The notes beneath the pieces were generated by a model, which saw only the letters and a program-made list of their open reading frames with translations, searched no databases and was not told the DNA's origin. A stretch of DNA of 64,000 nucleotides from Actinomadura luteofluorescens (GTDB taxonomy: Bacteria > Actinomycetota > Actinomycetes > Streptosporangiales > Streptosporangiaceae), in assembly GCF_013409365.1 (NCBI RefSeq), contig NZ_JACCBA010000001.1, positions 6,014,001-6,078,000 of the forward strand, written 5' to 3'. Positions within the stretch are counted from its first letter, which is position 1; each line of letters begins with the position of its first letter. Shown here in pieces: positions 24,741-32,763 of the stretch. Made by a program: the position numbers and the translations under genes.

Positions 24741-24766
24741 GCTCCCTTTCTCGATCGAAAGGGAGC
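24741..24766. promoter_or_regulatory. Hairpin covering the methyltransferase ribosome site
   Basis: GCTCCCTTTC-TCGATC-GAAAGGGAGC is a perfect 10-bp inverted repeat. On the minus strand the downstream arm contains AAAGGGAGC, the ribosome-binding site 5 bp before the ATG. It could hide the site in the mRNA or be a protein operator. The adjacent 24770-24820 is AT-rich and includes TTATCGATAA (24806-24815), probably the promoter. Confidence 0.6.
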
Positions 24767-24971
24767 TTACGGCAGACAATTATCAGCATATCAGAACAAA
24801 ATAAATTATCGATAAATGCGGCATTGCGGTTTCGGTGCCGCCCGCGGGGTTCGAAACCGCCCGTACCGGCTCGTACCCTGGCACCCGCCGCCGTGGCCCG
24901 GACTCGCGGGCGCGGGCGGCGGGGACGGCGGCCCTCAGAACGGGAGACGGGGGCCGGGAAGCGGGGGACGG

Positions 24972-27083
24972 GTGGCAGGGGCGGTACCGGGGCCGCGGTC
25001 GGCACGGGTGATCGTCGGGGTGGTGCTCGCCGCGTTCGCGGGCGTGTACGCGCTGGCGGCCCCCTCGCGGACGGAGGGCGCCGCGCGGGCGGCGGCGGCG
25101 ACCGCCCTCGTGGTGGTGGTCCTGCTGGCCCAGTTCGTCCAGGTCGTGCCGCGGTGGCGGAGGCGGCGCGGTGGCTGGGGCCTGGCGGCGCAGGCGGCGG
25201 CCGCCTACACGGGCGTCATCGCGTTCGGGACGTCGGCCGGGATCCTCGGCTTCGTCGTCGGGACGCTGCTGCTCGCGGGCGCCTGGCCGGCCGCCGCGTG
25301 CGTCCTGGCGAGCGCGGCGCTCGCGGACGCCCTGCGCGGCGGCGCGAGCGCCGACGTCACGATCAGCTGCCTGCTGACCGGGCTCGTGGTCTACGGGCTG
25401 GTGCGGCTGGCGGACCGGGCGGACGACGTCGCGGCGGCCCGGCTGCCCCTCACCGTGGCGGCCGTGGAACGGGAGCGGCTCCGGATCGCGGCGGAGCTGG
25501 ACGGCGGGCTCGGCGACGGCCTGCGGGCGATCTCGGCGGGCAGCCGCCGCGCGCTGGACCGGCCGGAGGACGTCGCGGACGTGCTGGCGGTGGCCAGGGA
25601 GTCGCTGAACAGGGCGCGCACCGCCGCGGCCGGCCTGCGGAGCATGTCGCTCGCCCCGGAGATGGCGGCGGCGCGGGCGCTGCTGGAGGCCGCGGACGTC
25701 CGGGCCGAGGTGCGCGAGGGGCACCGCGAGCCGCTCGGCCCGGCCGGTGCGCTGCTGGCGACGGTGCTGCGCGAGGCGGTCACGGACGTGGTGCGCGCCG
25801 GTTCCGCGCGCACCTGCCTGATCGCGACGTCGGAGCGGGGCGGCCTCGTCGGGCTGCGCGTGGTCAACGACGGCGTCCGGACGGCCGAGCGCGGCGCGGA
25901 CGGGCTGGAGGCGGCGGCCGGACGGGTGCGCGCGGCGGGCGGGACCTTCGCGACCGGGCTGGACGGGGACGGCCGGTTCGCGGTGGAGGCCGCCGTCGCG
26001 GCGGGGGAGCGCGCGGTGAGCCTGCCCGACCGGACGGCGTACCGGCTCTCGCTCGCGCTGCTGGCGGCGGTCCTGGCGGGGTTCTCCGTGAAGGGGCTGC
26101 TGCTGGTTCCCTGGGGGCCGCTGTGGCCGGCCGCCGCCGCGGGGCTGGCGCTGATCTCGGCGGTGCAGCTGCTCTGGGCCGGGCGCGGGCGGCCCCGGTG
26201 GTGGCCGCCGGTCCTGGCGGTGATCTGCTTCGCTCCCCTCGCCGTCTTCGGGAAGGCGTGGCTGGGCGTCGCCGGGTTCCTCGCCGGGACGTTCCTGGTC
26301 GGGCTCCCGGCCTGGGCCGCCGTTCCGCTGGTGGCGGCGTGCATGGCGGCGACCGGCGTCGCCGCGCGGGCGCTCGGGCTCGGCACGGCGGCCGTCGCCA
26401 ACTACGTGATCAGCACGCTGGTGACGGGGCTGGTGGTGTTCGGGCTCGTCCGGCTGGCGCGGCTGGTGCGGGACCTGCGGGCTGCCGGGGACGAGCTGGC
26501 GCGGGCGGCGACCGTCCAGGAGCGGCTGCGCGCCGCCCGCGACCTGCACGACCTGCTGGGGCACAGCCTGGCCGCGATCCTGCTCAAGTGCGAGCTGGCC
26601 CGCCGGCTCGCCGAGGCGGACCCGGACCGCTCCCGCGCGGAGCTCGCCGAGGTCGTCGGCATGGCCGAGCAGGCCCGCGCGGACCTGCGCACCGCGACCG
26701 GCGGCGACGCCGATCTCGCGCTGGACGGTGAGGCGGCGTCGGCGCGGTCGGTGCTGGCGGCCGCCGGGGTCGAGGTCGAGACCGTCCTCGGGCACCCGGT
26801 CCTGGACGGGCCCGTGTCGGCGGTGCTCGGCACGGTCCTGCGCGAGGCGGTGACCAACGTGCTCCGGCACAGCGCCGCCACCCGCTGCACCATCACGACC
26901 GGACGGGACGGCGACACCGTCTGGCTGGTCGTGGAGAACGACGGCCTCGACCCGGCGGCTCCCCGGACCGCCCCCGGCGCCGGGATCGGGAACCTGACCA
27001 CCCGGCTCGCCTCGGCAGGCGGAACGCTGACCGCCCGCGCCGACGGCGAGGGACGCTTCCGCCTGGAGGCAAGAGTCGGCTAG
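24972..27083 (+). CDS. Sensor histidine kinase made of a pseudo-kinase half and an active half
   Basis: A 703-residue membrane histidine kinase of the NarL/DesK partner class (HisKA_3 plus HATPase), apparently an internal duplication. Half 1: membrane spans to ~residue 150, then ERLRIAAELDGGLGDGLRAI, where the phospho-acceptor His is Asp (D177). Its N-box, LREAVTDVVRAG, lacks the expected Asn and His. Half 2: more membrane spans (from YRLSLALLAAVLAGF), then ERLRAARDLHDLLGHSLAAI with H526, a good N-box (LREAVTNVLRHS) and G-box (GAGIGNLTTRLASAGG). Only half 2 should be active; half 1 may sense or regulate. GTG 24972 is the best start. The likely partner regulator is convergent at 27258. Confidence 0.88.
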   Translation: MAGAVPGPRSARVIVGVVLAAFAGVYALAAPSRTEGAARAAAATALVVVVLLAQFVQVVPRWRRRRGGWGLAAQAAAAYTGVIAFGTSAGILGFVVGTLLLAGAWPAAACVLASAALADALRGGASADVTISCLLTGLVVYGLVRLADRADDVAAARLPLTVAAVERERLRIAAELDGGLGDGLRAISAGSRRALDRPEDVADVLAVARESLNRARTAAAGLRSMSLAPEMAAARALLEAADVRAEVREGHREPLGPAGALLATVLREAVTDVVRAGSARTCLIATSERGGLVGLRVVNDGVRTAERGADGLEAAAGRVRAAGGTFATGLDGDGRFAVEAAVAAGERAVSLPDRTAYRLSLALLAAVLAGFSVKGLLLVPWGPLWPAAAAGLALISAVQLLWAGRGRPRWWPPVLAVICFAPLAVFGKAWLGVAGFLAGTFLVGLPAWAAVPLVAACMAATGVAARALGLGTAAVANYVISTLVTGLVVFGLVRLARLVRDLRAAGDELARAATVQERLRAARDLHDLLGHSLAAILLKCELARRLAEADPDRSRAELAEVVGMAEQARADLRTATGGDADLALDGEAASARSVLAAAGVEVETVLGHPVLDGPVSAVLGTVLREAVTNVLRHSAATRCTITTGRDGDTVWLVVENDGLDPAAPRTAPGAGIGNLTTRLASAGGTLTARADGEGRFRLEARVG

Positions 27084-27257
27084 AGCCTGTCTCGAAGGGG
27101 CCTCGGCCACGCGCGCGAACGCGTGACCTGGCCGGTGGAGCGAAGCCGGAGGCGAGCGGAGCCGGGCAGATCGCGAAGCGATGCCGCGTTCCCCCAGGCC
27201 CGGTCACGTAGCGAGCCGCCAGGCGAGCGAAGTGGGCCGGGACTGTGAAAATACAGG
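27084..27257 (-). repeat. Dispersed structured repeat, copy 2 (inverted)
   Basis: About 174 bp, in inverse orientation to copy 1 at 12079-12251. It also fills exactly the space between two convergent genes, and CTAG at each edge provides the TAG stop of the kinase gene (27081-27083) and of the response regulator (27258-27260). The main hairpin is retained as CACGCG and CGCGTG arms with one changed base outside. The ends share AGCCTGT in inverted orientation. Confidence 0.85.
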
Positions 27258-27863
27258 CTAGAGCCAGCCCGCCTCGCGTGCGATGCGTGCGGCGTCGGTG
27301 CGGTTGCGGGCGTTGAGCTTGGTGACGGCGGCCGTCAGGTAGTTGCGCACCGTCCCGGCCGACAGGTGGAGGCGCCCGGCGATCTCCGGGGCCTCCGCGC
27401 CCTCCGCCGCGAGCCGCAGCACGTCCGTCTCGCGCGGGGTCAGCGGGTTGTCGGCGAGGTCCCAGGCGGTGAGCGCGAGGTTCGGGTCGAGGACGCGCTC
27501 CCCGGCGGCGACCTTGCGGATCCCGGCGGCGAGCTCGTCCGGCGGCGCCGTCTTCAGCAGGAACCCGCGGACGCCCGCCGTCAGGGCGCGGCGCAGGTGA
27601 CCGGGCTTGCCGTGCCCGGTGAGCACCAGCGTCGCGATGTCCGGGACGGCCTCGCGCAGCGCCGCCGCGGCCGCGAGGCCGTCCAGCCCCGGCATGTCGA
27701 TGTCGAGCACGGCGACGTCGGGACGGGACGAGCGGGCCGCGGCCAGCACCTCGTCCCCGCGCTCGACCTCGGCGACCACCGCGAGGTCGGGTTCGAGCGC
27801 GAGCAGCGCGGCGAGAGCGCCGCGCACCACATGGTGGTCGTCGGCGAGGAGCACCCTGATCAC
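27258..27863 (-). CDS. NarL/FixJ-family response regulator
   Basis: A 201-residue two-domain regulator. The receiver has D8/D9 in LLADDHHVV, the phospho-acceptor D54 in AVLDIDMPG, Thr in LVLTGHGKPG and Lys in GFLLKTAPP. The C-terminal LuxR helix-turn-helix is LTPRETDVLRLAAEGAEAPE then HLSAGTVRNYLTAAVTKLNA. It begins with GTG at 27863. Its stop is separated from the kinase stop only by the dispersed repeat. The divergent promoter (27864-27978) is shared with a MacB-like ABC transporter, which is its most likely target, as in many DesK/NarL-ABC export systems. Confidence 0.93.
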   Translation of the reverse strand: MIRVLLADDHHVVRGALAALLALEPDLAVVAEVERGDEVLAAARSSRPDVAVLDIDMPGLDGLAAAAALREAVPDIATLVLTGHGKPGHLRRALTAGVRGFLLKTAPPDELAAGIRKVAAGERVLDPNLALTAWDLADNPLTPRETDVLRLAAEGAEAPEIAGRLHLSAGTVRNYLTAAVTKLNARNRTDAARIAREAGWL

Positions 27864-27978
27864 GGCCTATGTCTACCAGCCGCCGGGACGGCGTCACGAC
27901 CGCACCCATGACGAGGTCACGGGTGGCCGATGATCTCCTCTCTGGTGGCCGGAAGCGCAGGTCACAAGACTGGTCTGC

Positions 27979-28710
27979 ATGAACGACGCGGTCCGCATGA
28001 ACGCGGTGAGCAAGGTCTACGGACGGGGCAGGGGAGCGGTGGCGGCGCTGCGAGAGGTGACGGCGTCCCTTCCGCGGGGGCGCCTCACGGCGGTGATGGG
28101 GCCGTCCGGCTCGGGCAAGAGCACGTTCCTGCACTGCGCCGCCGGTCTCGACACGCCCACGTCCGGCACGGTCCGGCTCGGGGACACCGAGCTGTCCTCC
28201 ATGAACGAGACGAAGCTGACCGAGTTGCGCAGGCGGCGCGTCGGCTTCGTCTTCCAGGCGTTCAACCTGGTGCCGTCGCTGACCGTGGAGCAGAACATCA
28301 CCCTTCCGCTGCGCCTGTCGCGCACGCGCCCGGACAAGGCGTGGCTCACCGAGGTCGTCGCCCGTGTCGGGCTGGCCGACCGGACCGGGCACCGGCCCGG
28401 GCAACTGTCCGGCGGGCAGCAGCAGCGGGTCGCGATCGCGCGTGCCCTGGTGACGCGCCCGGACGTCGTGTTCGGGGACGAGCCCACGGGCGCGCTCGAC
28501 ACGATGACGGCGCGGGACGTGCTGACGCTGCTGCGCGAGACCGTGGACGGCATGGGCCAGACGGTGGTGATGGTCACGCACGACCCGGTTGCCGCCTCCT
28601 ATGCCGACACGGTGCTGTTCCTGGCGGACGGACGGATCGTCGACGCGATGGACGCTCCGTCCAGCGACAAGGTCGCCGCCCGCATGACCCGGCTGGGGGC
28701 GTGGAAGTGA
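27979..28710 (+). CDS. ABC transporter ATP-binding protein, MacB/LolD-like
   Basis: A 243-residue ATPase with Walker A GPSGSGKSTF, Q-loop VFQAFNLVPSL, signature LSGGQQQR, Walker B VVFGDEPTGALD and H-loop MVTHDPVAASY. The sequence LRRRRVGFVFQAFNLVPSLT is typical for LolD/MacB-type partners of FtsX-like permeases. Its TGA overlaps the permease ATG by one base (TGATG), so the two are coupled. The ribosome site is weak. It likely drives export or resistance to peptides or membrane-active compounds, sensed by the adjacent two-component pair. Confidence 0.94.
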   Translation: MNDAVRMNAVSKVYGRGRGAVAALREVTASLPRGRLTAVMGPSGSGKSTFLHCAAGLDTPTSGTVRLGDTELSSMNETKLTELRRRRVGFVFQAFNLVPSLTVEQNITLPLRLSRTRPDKAWLTEVVARVGLADRTGHRPGQLSGGQQQRVAIARALVTRPDVVFGDEPTGALDTMTARDVLTLLRETVDGMGQTVVMVTHDPVAASYADTVLFLADGRIVDAMDAPSSDKVAARMTRLGAWK

Positions 28711-31136
28711 TGCTCGGAATCGTGCTCGGCACGCTGCGCCATCGCAAGGCGGGCTTCGCGGGAGCGTTCGCCGCGCTGCTGTGCGCGGCCGCCCTGGTCT
28801 GCGCGTGCGGCATCCTGCTCGACACCGGCCTGCGCGGCTCGGTCGCGCCCGAGCGGTACGCGGGGGCGCCGGTCGTCGTCACCGGCGACCAGTCCGTCCA
28901 CAAGGTGATCGTCAAGAAGAAGGGCAAGCGCAAGCACAAGGCCAAGCCGCTCGCCGAGCGCGTGTGGCTGCCCGCCTCCGTCGCCGCGAGGGTCCGGGCG
29001 GCGGACGGCGTCCGGGGCGTCGTCACCGAGGTGACGTTCCCCGCCGGGATCGGCGCCCCCGAGGACGGCCGCGAGGCCTGGGGCCACGGATGGGAGTCGG
29101 CCGCGCTCACCCCGTTCACCCTCCGCGAGGGACGCGCCCCGGCCGCGGACGACGAGATCGTGGTCGACGCCGCCACGGCGCGGGACCACCGCCTGCGCCC
29201 GGGCACGGCGGTGCGGGTCGAGTCCGCCGCCCCCGGCACCTACCGCGTCGTGGGCGTGACCCGGCAGGCGCTCGCGCACCAGAGCGCCGTCTTCTTCTCG
29301 ACGGCTCAGGCGGCCCGCCTGTCCGGACGCGGCGGCATGGTCACCGCCGTCGGCGCCCACGGCCCCGCCGGGGCCGTCGAGGCGGCCGTGCGCGGCACCG
29401 GGGCGACCGTCCACACCGGCGGCGACCGGGGCCGGGCGGAGTTCCTCGGCGCGGAGAAGGCGCGCGTCAAGCTCATCTCGATGGGCGGCGCCCTCGGCGG
29501 GACGGGCCTGCTCGTCGCCGTCCTCGTGGTGTCCGGGACGTTCGCGCTGTCGGTGCGGCAGCGGGAGCGGGAGATCGCGCTGTTGCGGGCGGTCGCCGCC
29601 ACGCCGCGGCAGGTCCGCCGGATGATCGGGGGCGAGGCGCTGCTGGTCGGGCTCCTCGCGGGACCGCTCGGCGCGGCGGCCGGCGTGCCCCTGGCGTTCC
29701 GGCTGCGGGACGAGTTCCGCGGCCTCGGCGCCCTCCCGCCGAACCTGGACCTGGTCGTCGGCCCGTTCCCGCCGCTCGCCGCCGCGCTCGCCGCGGTCCT
29801 GGCCGCGGTGGCGGCCGCCCGGATCACCGCCCGCGGGGCGGCCCGGGTCCGTCCGGTCGAGGCCCTCGGCGAGGCGGCGACGGGCCGCGCCCGGCTCGGC
29901 GCCGTCCGGATCGCGGCAGGTGTGGCCGTCGCGGCGGGCGCCGCCGCGCTGACGGTGCTGCTGGCGCACCTCGACACCGAGGCGGCGGCCAGTCCGGTGA
30001 CGATGCTGACCGCGATCGTCTGGACCGCGGCCGTCGCGCTCCTCGGCCCCGCCGTGGTCCGGGCCGCGATCGCCGTGCTCGCGGTCCCGCTCCGGGGCCT
30101 GCCGGGCGGCGGCCACCTGGCGGCGGCCAACCTCGCCGCCGCCGCGCGGCGGCTGGCGTCCGTGGTCACCCCGCTGACGCTGATGATCGGGCTCACCGCG
30201 ACGATCCTGTTCGTGCAGACGACGATCGGCCACGCCGCGACACGGCAGGCGCGCGAGGGCACGGTCGCCGCGCACGCCGCCGGTCCCAGGGTCCCGCACG
30301 GCACCGCCGAGCGGATCCGCCGGACGCCCGGGGTGACCGCCGTGACCGAGGTCCTGCACGGCACCGTCCGGGTCGGCCTCGAGAACTACGGCGTCCAGGG
30401 CGTCACGCCGGAGGGCCTCGGCCGCACCATGGACCTGGACGTCCGGGCCGGGTCCCTCGACCGCCTGGACGCCTCCGGGGTCGCGGTCAGCACCACCGCC
30501 GCCCGGCGCCTCGGCGTCCGGCCAGGCGACCGGCTGCCGCTCACCCTGGGCGACGGCACGCCGTTCGCGCCCACCGTGATCGCGGTCTACGGGCGCGGCC
30601 TCGGCTTCGGCGACCTCACCGTCGACCGCGACCTGCTGGCCGCCCACGTCGACGACCCCCGCGGCACGCTGCTGATCGCGGGCGCCCCGCCGCGCGGTCT
30701 GCCGGTCGCGGACCCGGGCGCGCTCGCCGAGGCCGGCCCGGCCGCGAACGCGGAGGTCGCCTACGTGGCCATGGGTCTGATCATCGCGTTCACCGCGATC
30801 GCCGTGGTGAACACCCTCGCGATGGCCACCGCCGGCCGCTCCCGCGAGTTCGCGCTGCTGCGCCTGGTCGGGACGACCCGGCGCCAGGTCATGGCGATGC
30901 TCGGGTGGGAGACGCTGGCCGTCGCCGTGATCGCCGCCGTCCCCGGCACCGCGATCGCCCTCGCCACGCTCACCGCGTTCGGCGCGGGCATGACGGACGG
31001 CCCTCCGTACGTCCCGCCGCTCGGGCACCTGGGCGTCCTCGCCTGGGGCCTCCTGCTCGCCGCGGCCGCGACCTTCCCCGCCGCGCGCCTCGCCATGGCC
31101 GCCCGTCCGGCCGAGGCGGTCGGCGCCCGCGAGTGA
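28710..31136 (+). CDS. FtsX/MacB-like ABC transporter permease
   Basis: An 808-residue permease with two FtsX domains. An N-terminal span is followed by a large extracytoplasmic domain, then three spans (LGGTGLLVAVLVVSGTFALS onward). A second extracellular domain follows, then a second set of spans (VAYVAMGLIIAFTAIAVVNT onward). The FtsX cytoplasmic motifs are REREIALLRAVAATPRQVRR and SREFALLRLVGTTRRQVMAM. An unusual Lys-rich insertion (VIVKKKGKRKHKAKP, near residue 70) lies in the first outer domain. ATG 28710 (or the in-frame GTG 3 bp earlier) overlaps the ATPase stop. It ends 6 bp from a convergent SDR gene. Confidence 0.92.
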   Translation: MLGIVLGTLRHRKAGFAGAFAALLCAAALVCACGILLDTGLRGSVAPERYAGAPVVVTGDQSVHKVIVKKKGKRKHKAKPLAERVWLPASVAARVRAADGVRGVVTEVTFPAGIGAPEDGREAWGHGWESAALTPFTLREGRAPAADDEIVVDAATARDHRLRPGTAVRVESAAPGTYRVVGVTRQALAHQSAVFFSTAQAARLSGRGGMVTAVGAHGPAGAVEAAVRGTGATVHTGGDRGRAEFLGAEKARVKLISMGGALGGTGLLVAVLVVSGTFALSVRQREREIALLRAVAATPRQVRRMIGGEALLVGLLAGPLGAAAGVPLAFRLRDEFRGLGALPPNLDLVVGPFPPLAAALAAVLAAVAAARITARGAARVRPVEALGEAATGRARLGAVRIAAGVAVAAGAAALTVLLAHLDTEAAASPVTMLTAIVWTAAVALLGPAVVRAAIAVLAVPLRGLPGGGHLAAANLAAAARRLASVVTPLTLMIGLTATILFVQTTIGHAATRQAREGTVAAHAAGPRVPHGTAERIRRTPGVTAVTEVLHGTVRVGLENYGVQGVTPEGLGRTMDLDVRAGSLDRLDASGVAVSTTAARRLGVRPGDRLPLTLGDGTPFAPTVIAVYGRGLGFGDLTVDRDLLAAHVDDPRGTLLIAGAPPRGLPVADPGALAEAGPAANAEVAYVAMGLIIAFTAIAVVNTLAMATAGRSREFALLRLVGTTRRQVMAMLGWETLAVAVIAAVPGTAIALATLTAFGAGMTDGPPYVPPLGHLGVLAWGLLLAAAATFPAARLAMAARPAEAVGARE

Positions 31137-31142
31137 CGCCGG

Positions 31143-31892
31143 TCAGGCGCGGGCGCGGGTGGTGCCCCCGTTGACGTGGAGGATCTGGCCGACGAGGGTC
31201 GGGAGGCGCTCGTCGGCCAGGAACGCGACCGCCGCCGCGACCTCCTCGGGCGTCGCGATCCGGCCGAGGGGCGCCTGCGCCGCGTACCGGGCGCGGATCT
31301 CCTCGGCGCTCACCCCCGCGGCCGCCGCGTCCACCTCCAGCAGCGGCGTGTCGATCGCGCCCGGCGCGACGGCGTTCACCGCGATGCCGAGCGGGGCCAG
31401 TTCGAGGCCGAGCGACTTGGCCAGGGCGATGACGCCCCCCTTGGACGCCGAGTAGGCGCTCGCGTCCGGCCACCCGATCACGCCCCACTCGGACGCGGTG
31501 AACACCATCCGGCCGCCGCCGCGCTCGACCATGCCCGGCATGACGGCCTGCGCGCACGCGAACGTCCCGCCGAGGTCGATGTCGATCGTCCGCCACCAGC
31601 CTTCGAGATCCTCCGCTCCGGTGAACGGGGCCATCTCCAGCCGGCTCGCGCAGGTGACGAGGAGCGCGATCTGCCCGCCCGTGCGGCGCTCGACCTCGGC
31701 CACCATCGCCGTCACCGCGTCCGGATCGGAGACGTCGGCCGGCGCGGCGACGCCGTTCAGCTCGGCGGCGAGCCCGGCCACGTCCCGCCCGGGAAGGTCG
31801 TTCAGGGCGACCAGGCGGCCGCCGGCCGCGAGCCGGCGCGCCACGGCCGTGCCGAGCCCGCCGGCCGCCCCCGTGATCAGCGCGATCGTCAT
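31143..31892 (-). CDS. SDR-family oxidoreductase
   Basis: A 249-residue classical SDR. The cofactor loop is ALITGAAGGLGTAVARRLAA, the acidic residue for NAD(H) is in VALNDLPGRD, the catalytic Ser lies in MVFTASEWG and the active-site pair in YSASKGGVIALAKSL. The C-terminus ends QILHVNGGTTRARA. ATG 31892 overlaps the stop of the upstream SDR gene (ATGA), so they form a two-gene operon. It is divergent from the PucR-type regulator at 32764, the probable controller. Substrate is unknown. Confidence 0.93.
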   Translation of the reverse strand: MTIALITGAAGGLGTAVARRLAAGGRLVALNDLPGRDVAGLAAELNGVAAPADVSDPDAVTAMVAEVERRTGGQIALLVTCASRLEMAPFTGAEDLEGWWRTIDIDLGGTFACAQAVMPGMVERGGGRMVFTASEWGVIGWPDASAYSASKGGVIALAKSLGLELAPLGIAVNAVAPGAIDTPLLEVDAAAAGVSAEEIRARYAAQAPLGRIATPEEVAAAVAFLADERLPTLVGQILHVNGGTTRARA

Positions 31893-32587
31893 CAGAGCAC
31901 CGTCCCGGCGTTCGGGGAGAGGACCTCGCCGGTGCAGAACGTGGCGTCCTCGATGACGTAGGCGACGACGAGCGCGACCTCCTCCGGAGACGTCAGCCGG
32001 CCGGCGGGAGCGCCCTGCAGGTAGGACGGCCTGCGCCAGGGCGAGTCGGGCGGGAGCATCGGCGTGTCGGTCGGGCCGGGCGCCACCGCGTTCACCCGGA
32101 CCCCGGACGGCCCGAGCTCCGCCGCCAGCGACCGGACGAACCCGATCACCGCGCCGGTGGCCGCCGAGTAGTGCGCCTCGGCGCTCGCGCCGCCGACGGC
32201 GAGGTGCGAGGCGAGCGCCACCACGGCGCCCCGGCCGCGCTCGGCCATCCCCGGCACGACGGCCGCGCACACGTTGACCACGCCGCCGAGGTGCACCCGC
32301 AGCATCCGCCGCCAGTCGGGCCAGGCGATGTCGGACACCGGGACGATCGCGTGGTGCCCGGCCGCGAACACCGCCGCCTCGATCGGGCCGAGCTCCCGCT
32401 CGATCCGCCGGACGGCCGCGCGCACCTGCGCGGGTTCCGCCACGTCCACGCTCACCGAGTGGTCGGCGTCCGGGGCCCGGCGCAGGTCGAGCCCCGCCGT
32501 CCGCCAGCCGCGCCCCGCCAGCTCGCGCACCAGCGTGGAGCCGACACCGCCGGCCGCCCCGGTGACGAGCGCGACCCGTCCCCGCAT
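31892..32587 (-). CDS. SDR-family protein with Lys replaced in YxxxK
   Basis: A 231-residue SDR. The cofactor loop is ALVTGAAGGVGSTLVRELAG and the Asp after strand 2 is in TAGLDLRRAPD. The active-site Tyr is present in HYSAATGAVIGFVRSL, but the Lys four residues on is Thr (YSAAT). The Ser strand reads AVVALASHLAVGG. A classical SDR reaction would be strongly impaired without the Lys, so it may act differently or support the neighbouring intact SDR. ATG 32587 follows GAGGTGATC; an in-frame ATG at 32647 lacks a ribosome site. First gene of the SDR pair, divergent from the PucR gene. Confidence 0.86.
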   Translation of the reverse strand: MRGRVALVTGAAGGVGSTLVRELAGRGWRTAGLDLRRAPDADHSVSVDVAEPAQVRAAVRRIERELGPIEAAVFAAGHHAIVPVSDIAWPDWRRMLRVHLGGVVNVCAAVVPGMAERGRGAVVALASHLAVGGASAEAHYSAATGAVIGFVRSLAAELGPSGVRVNAVAPGPTDTPMLPPDSPWRRPSYLQGAPAGRLTSPEEVALVVAYVIEDATFCTGEVLSPNAGTVL

Positions 32588-32763
32588 CCGATCACCTCGC
32601 AACAGTCGCAGAGCACCAGGCAAACCCGGCATAACTGCTGGTGACAAGCGTCATGGGGATTTCTTGGCCGAACCCACCGCGGCGCGCCCGACCTTTCGTG
32701 CACTTGCCCAAAACACGGTCACGGGCACGGGACGGCGCCCGGACGGGGTGAGAGGGTGAGGCT

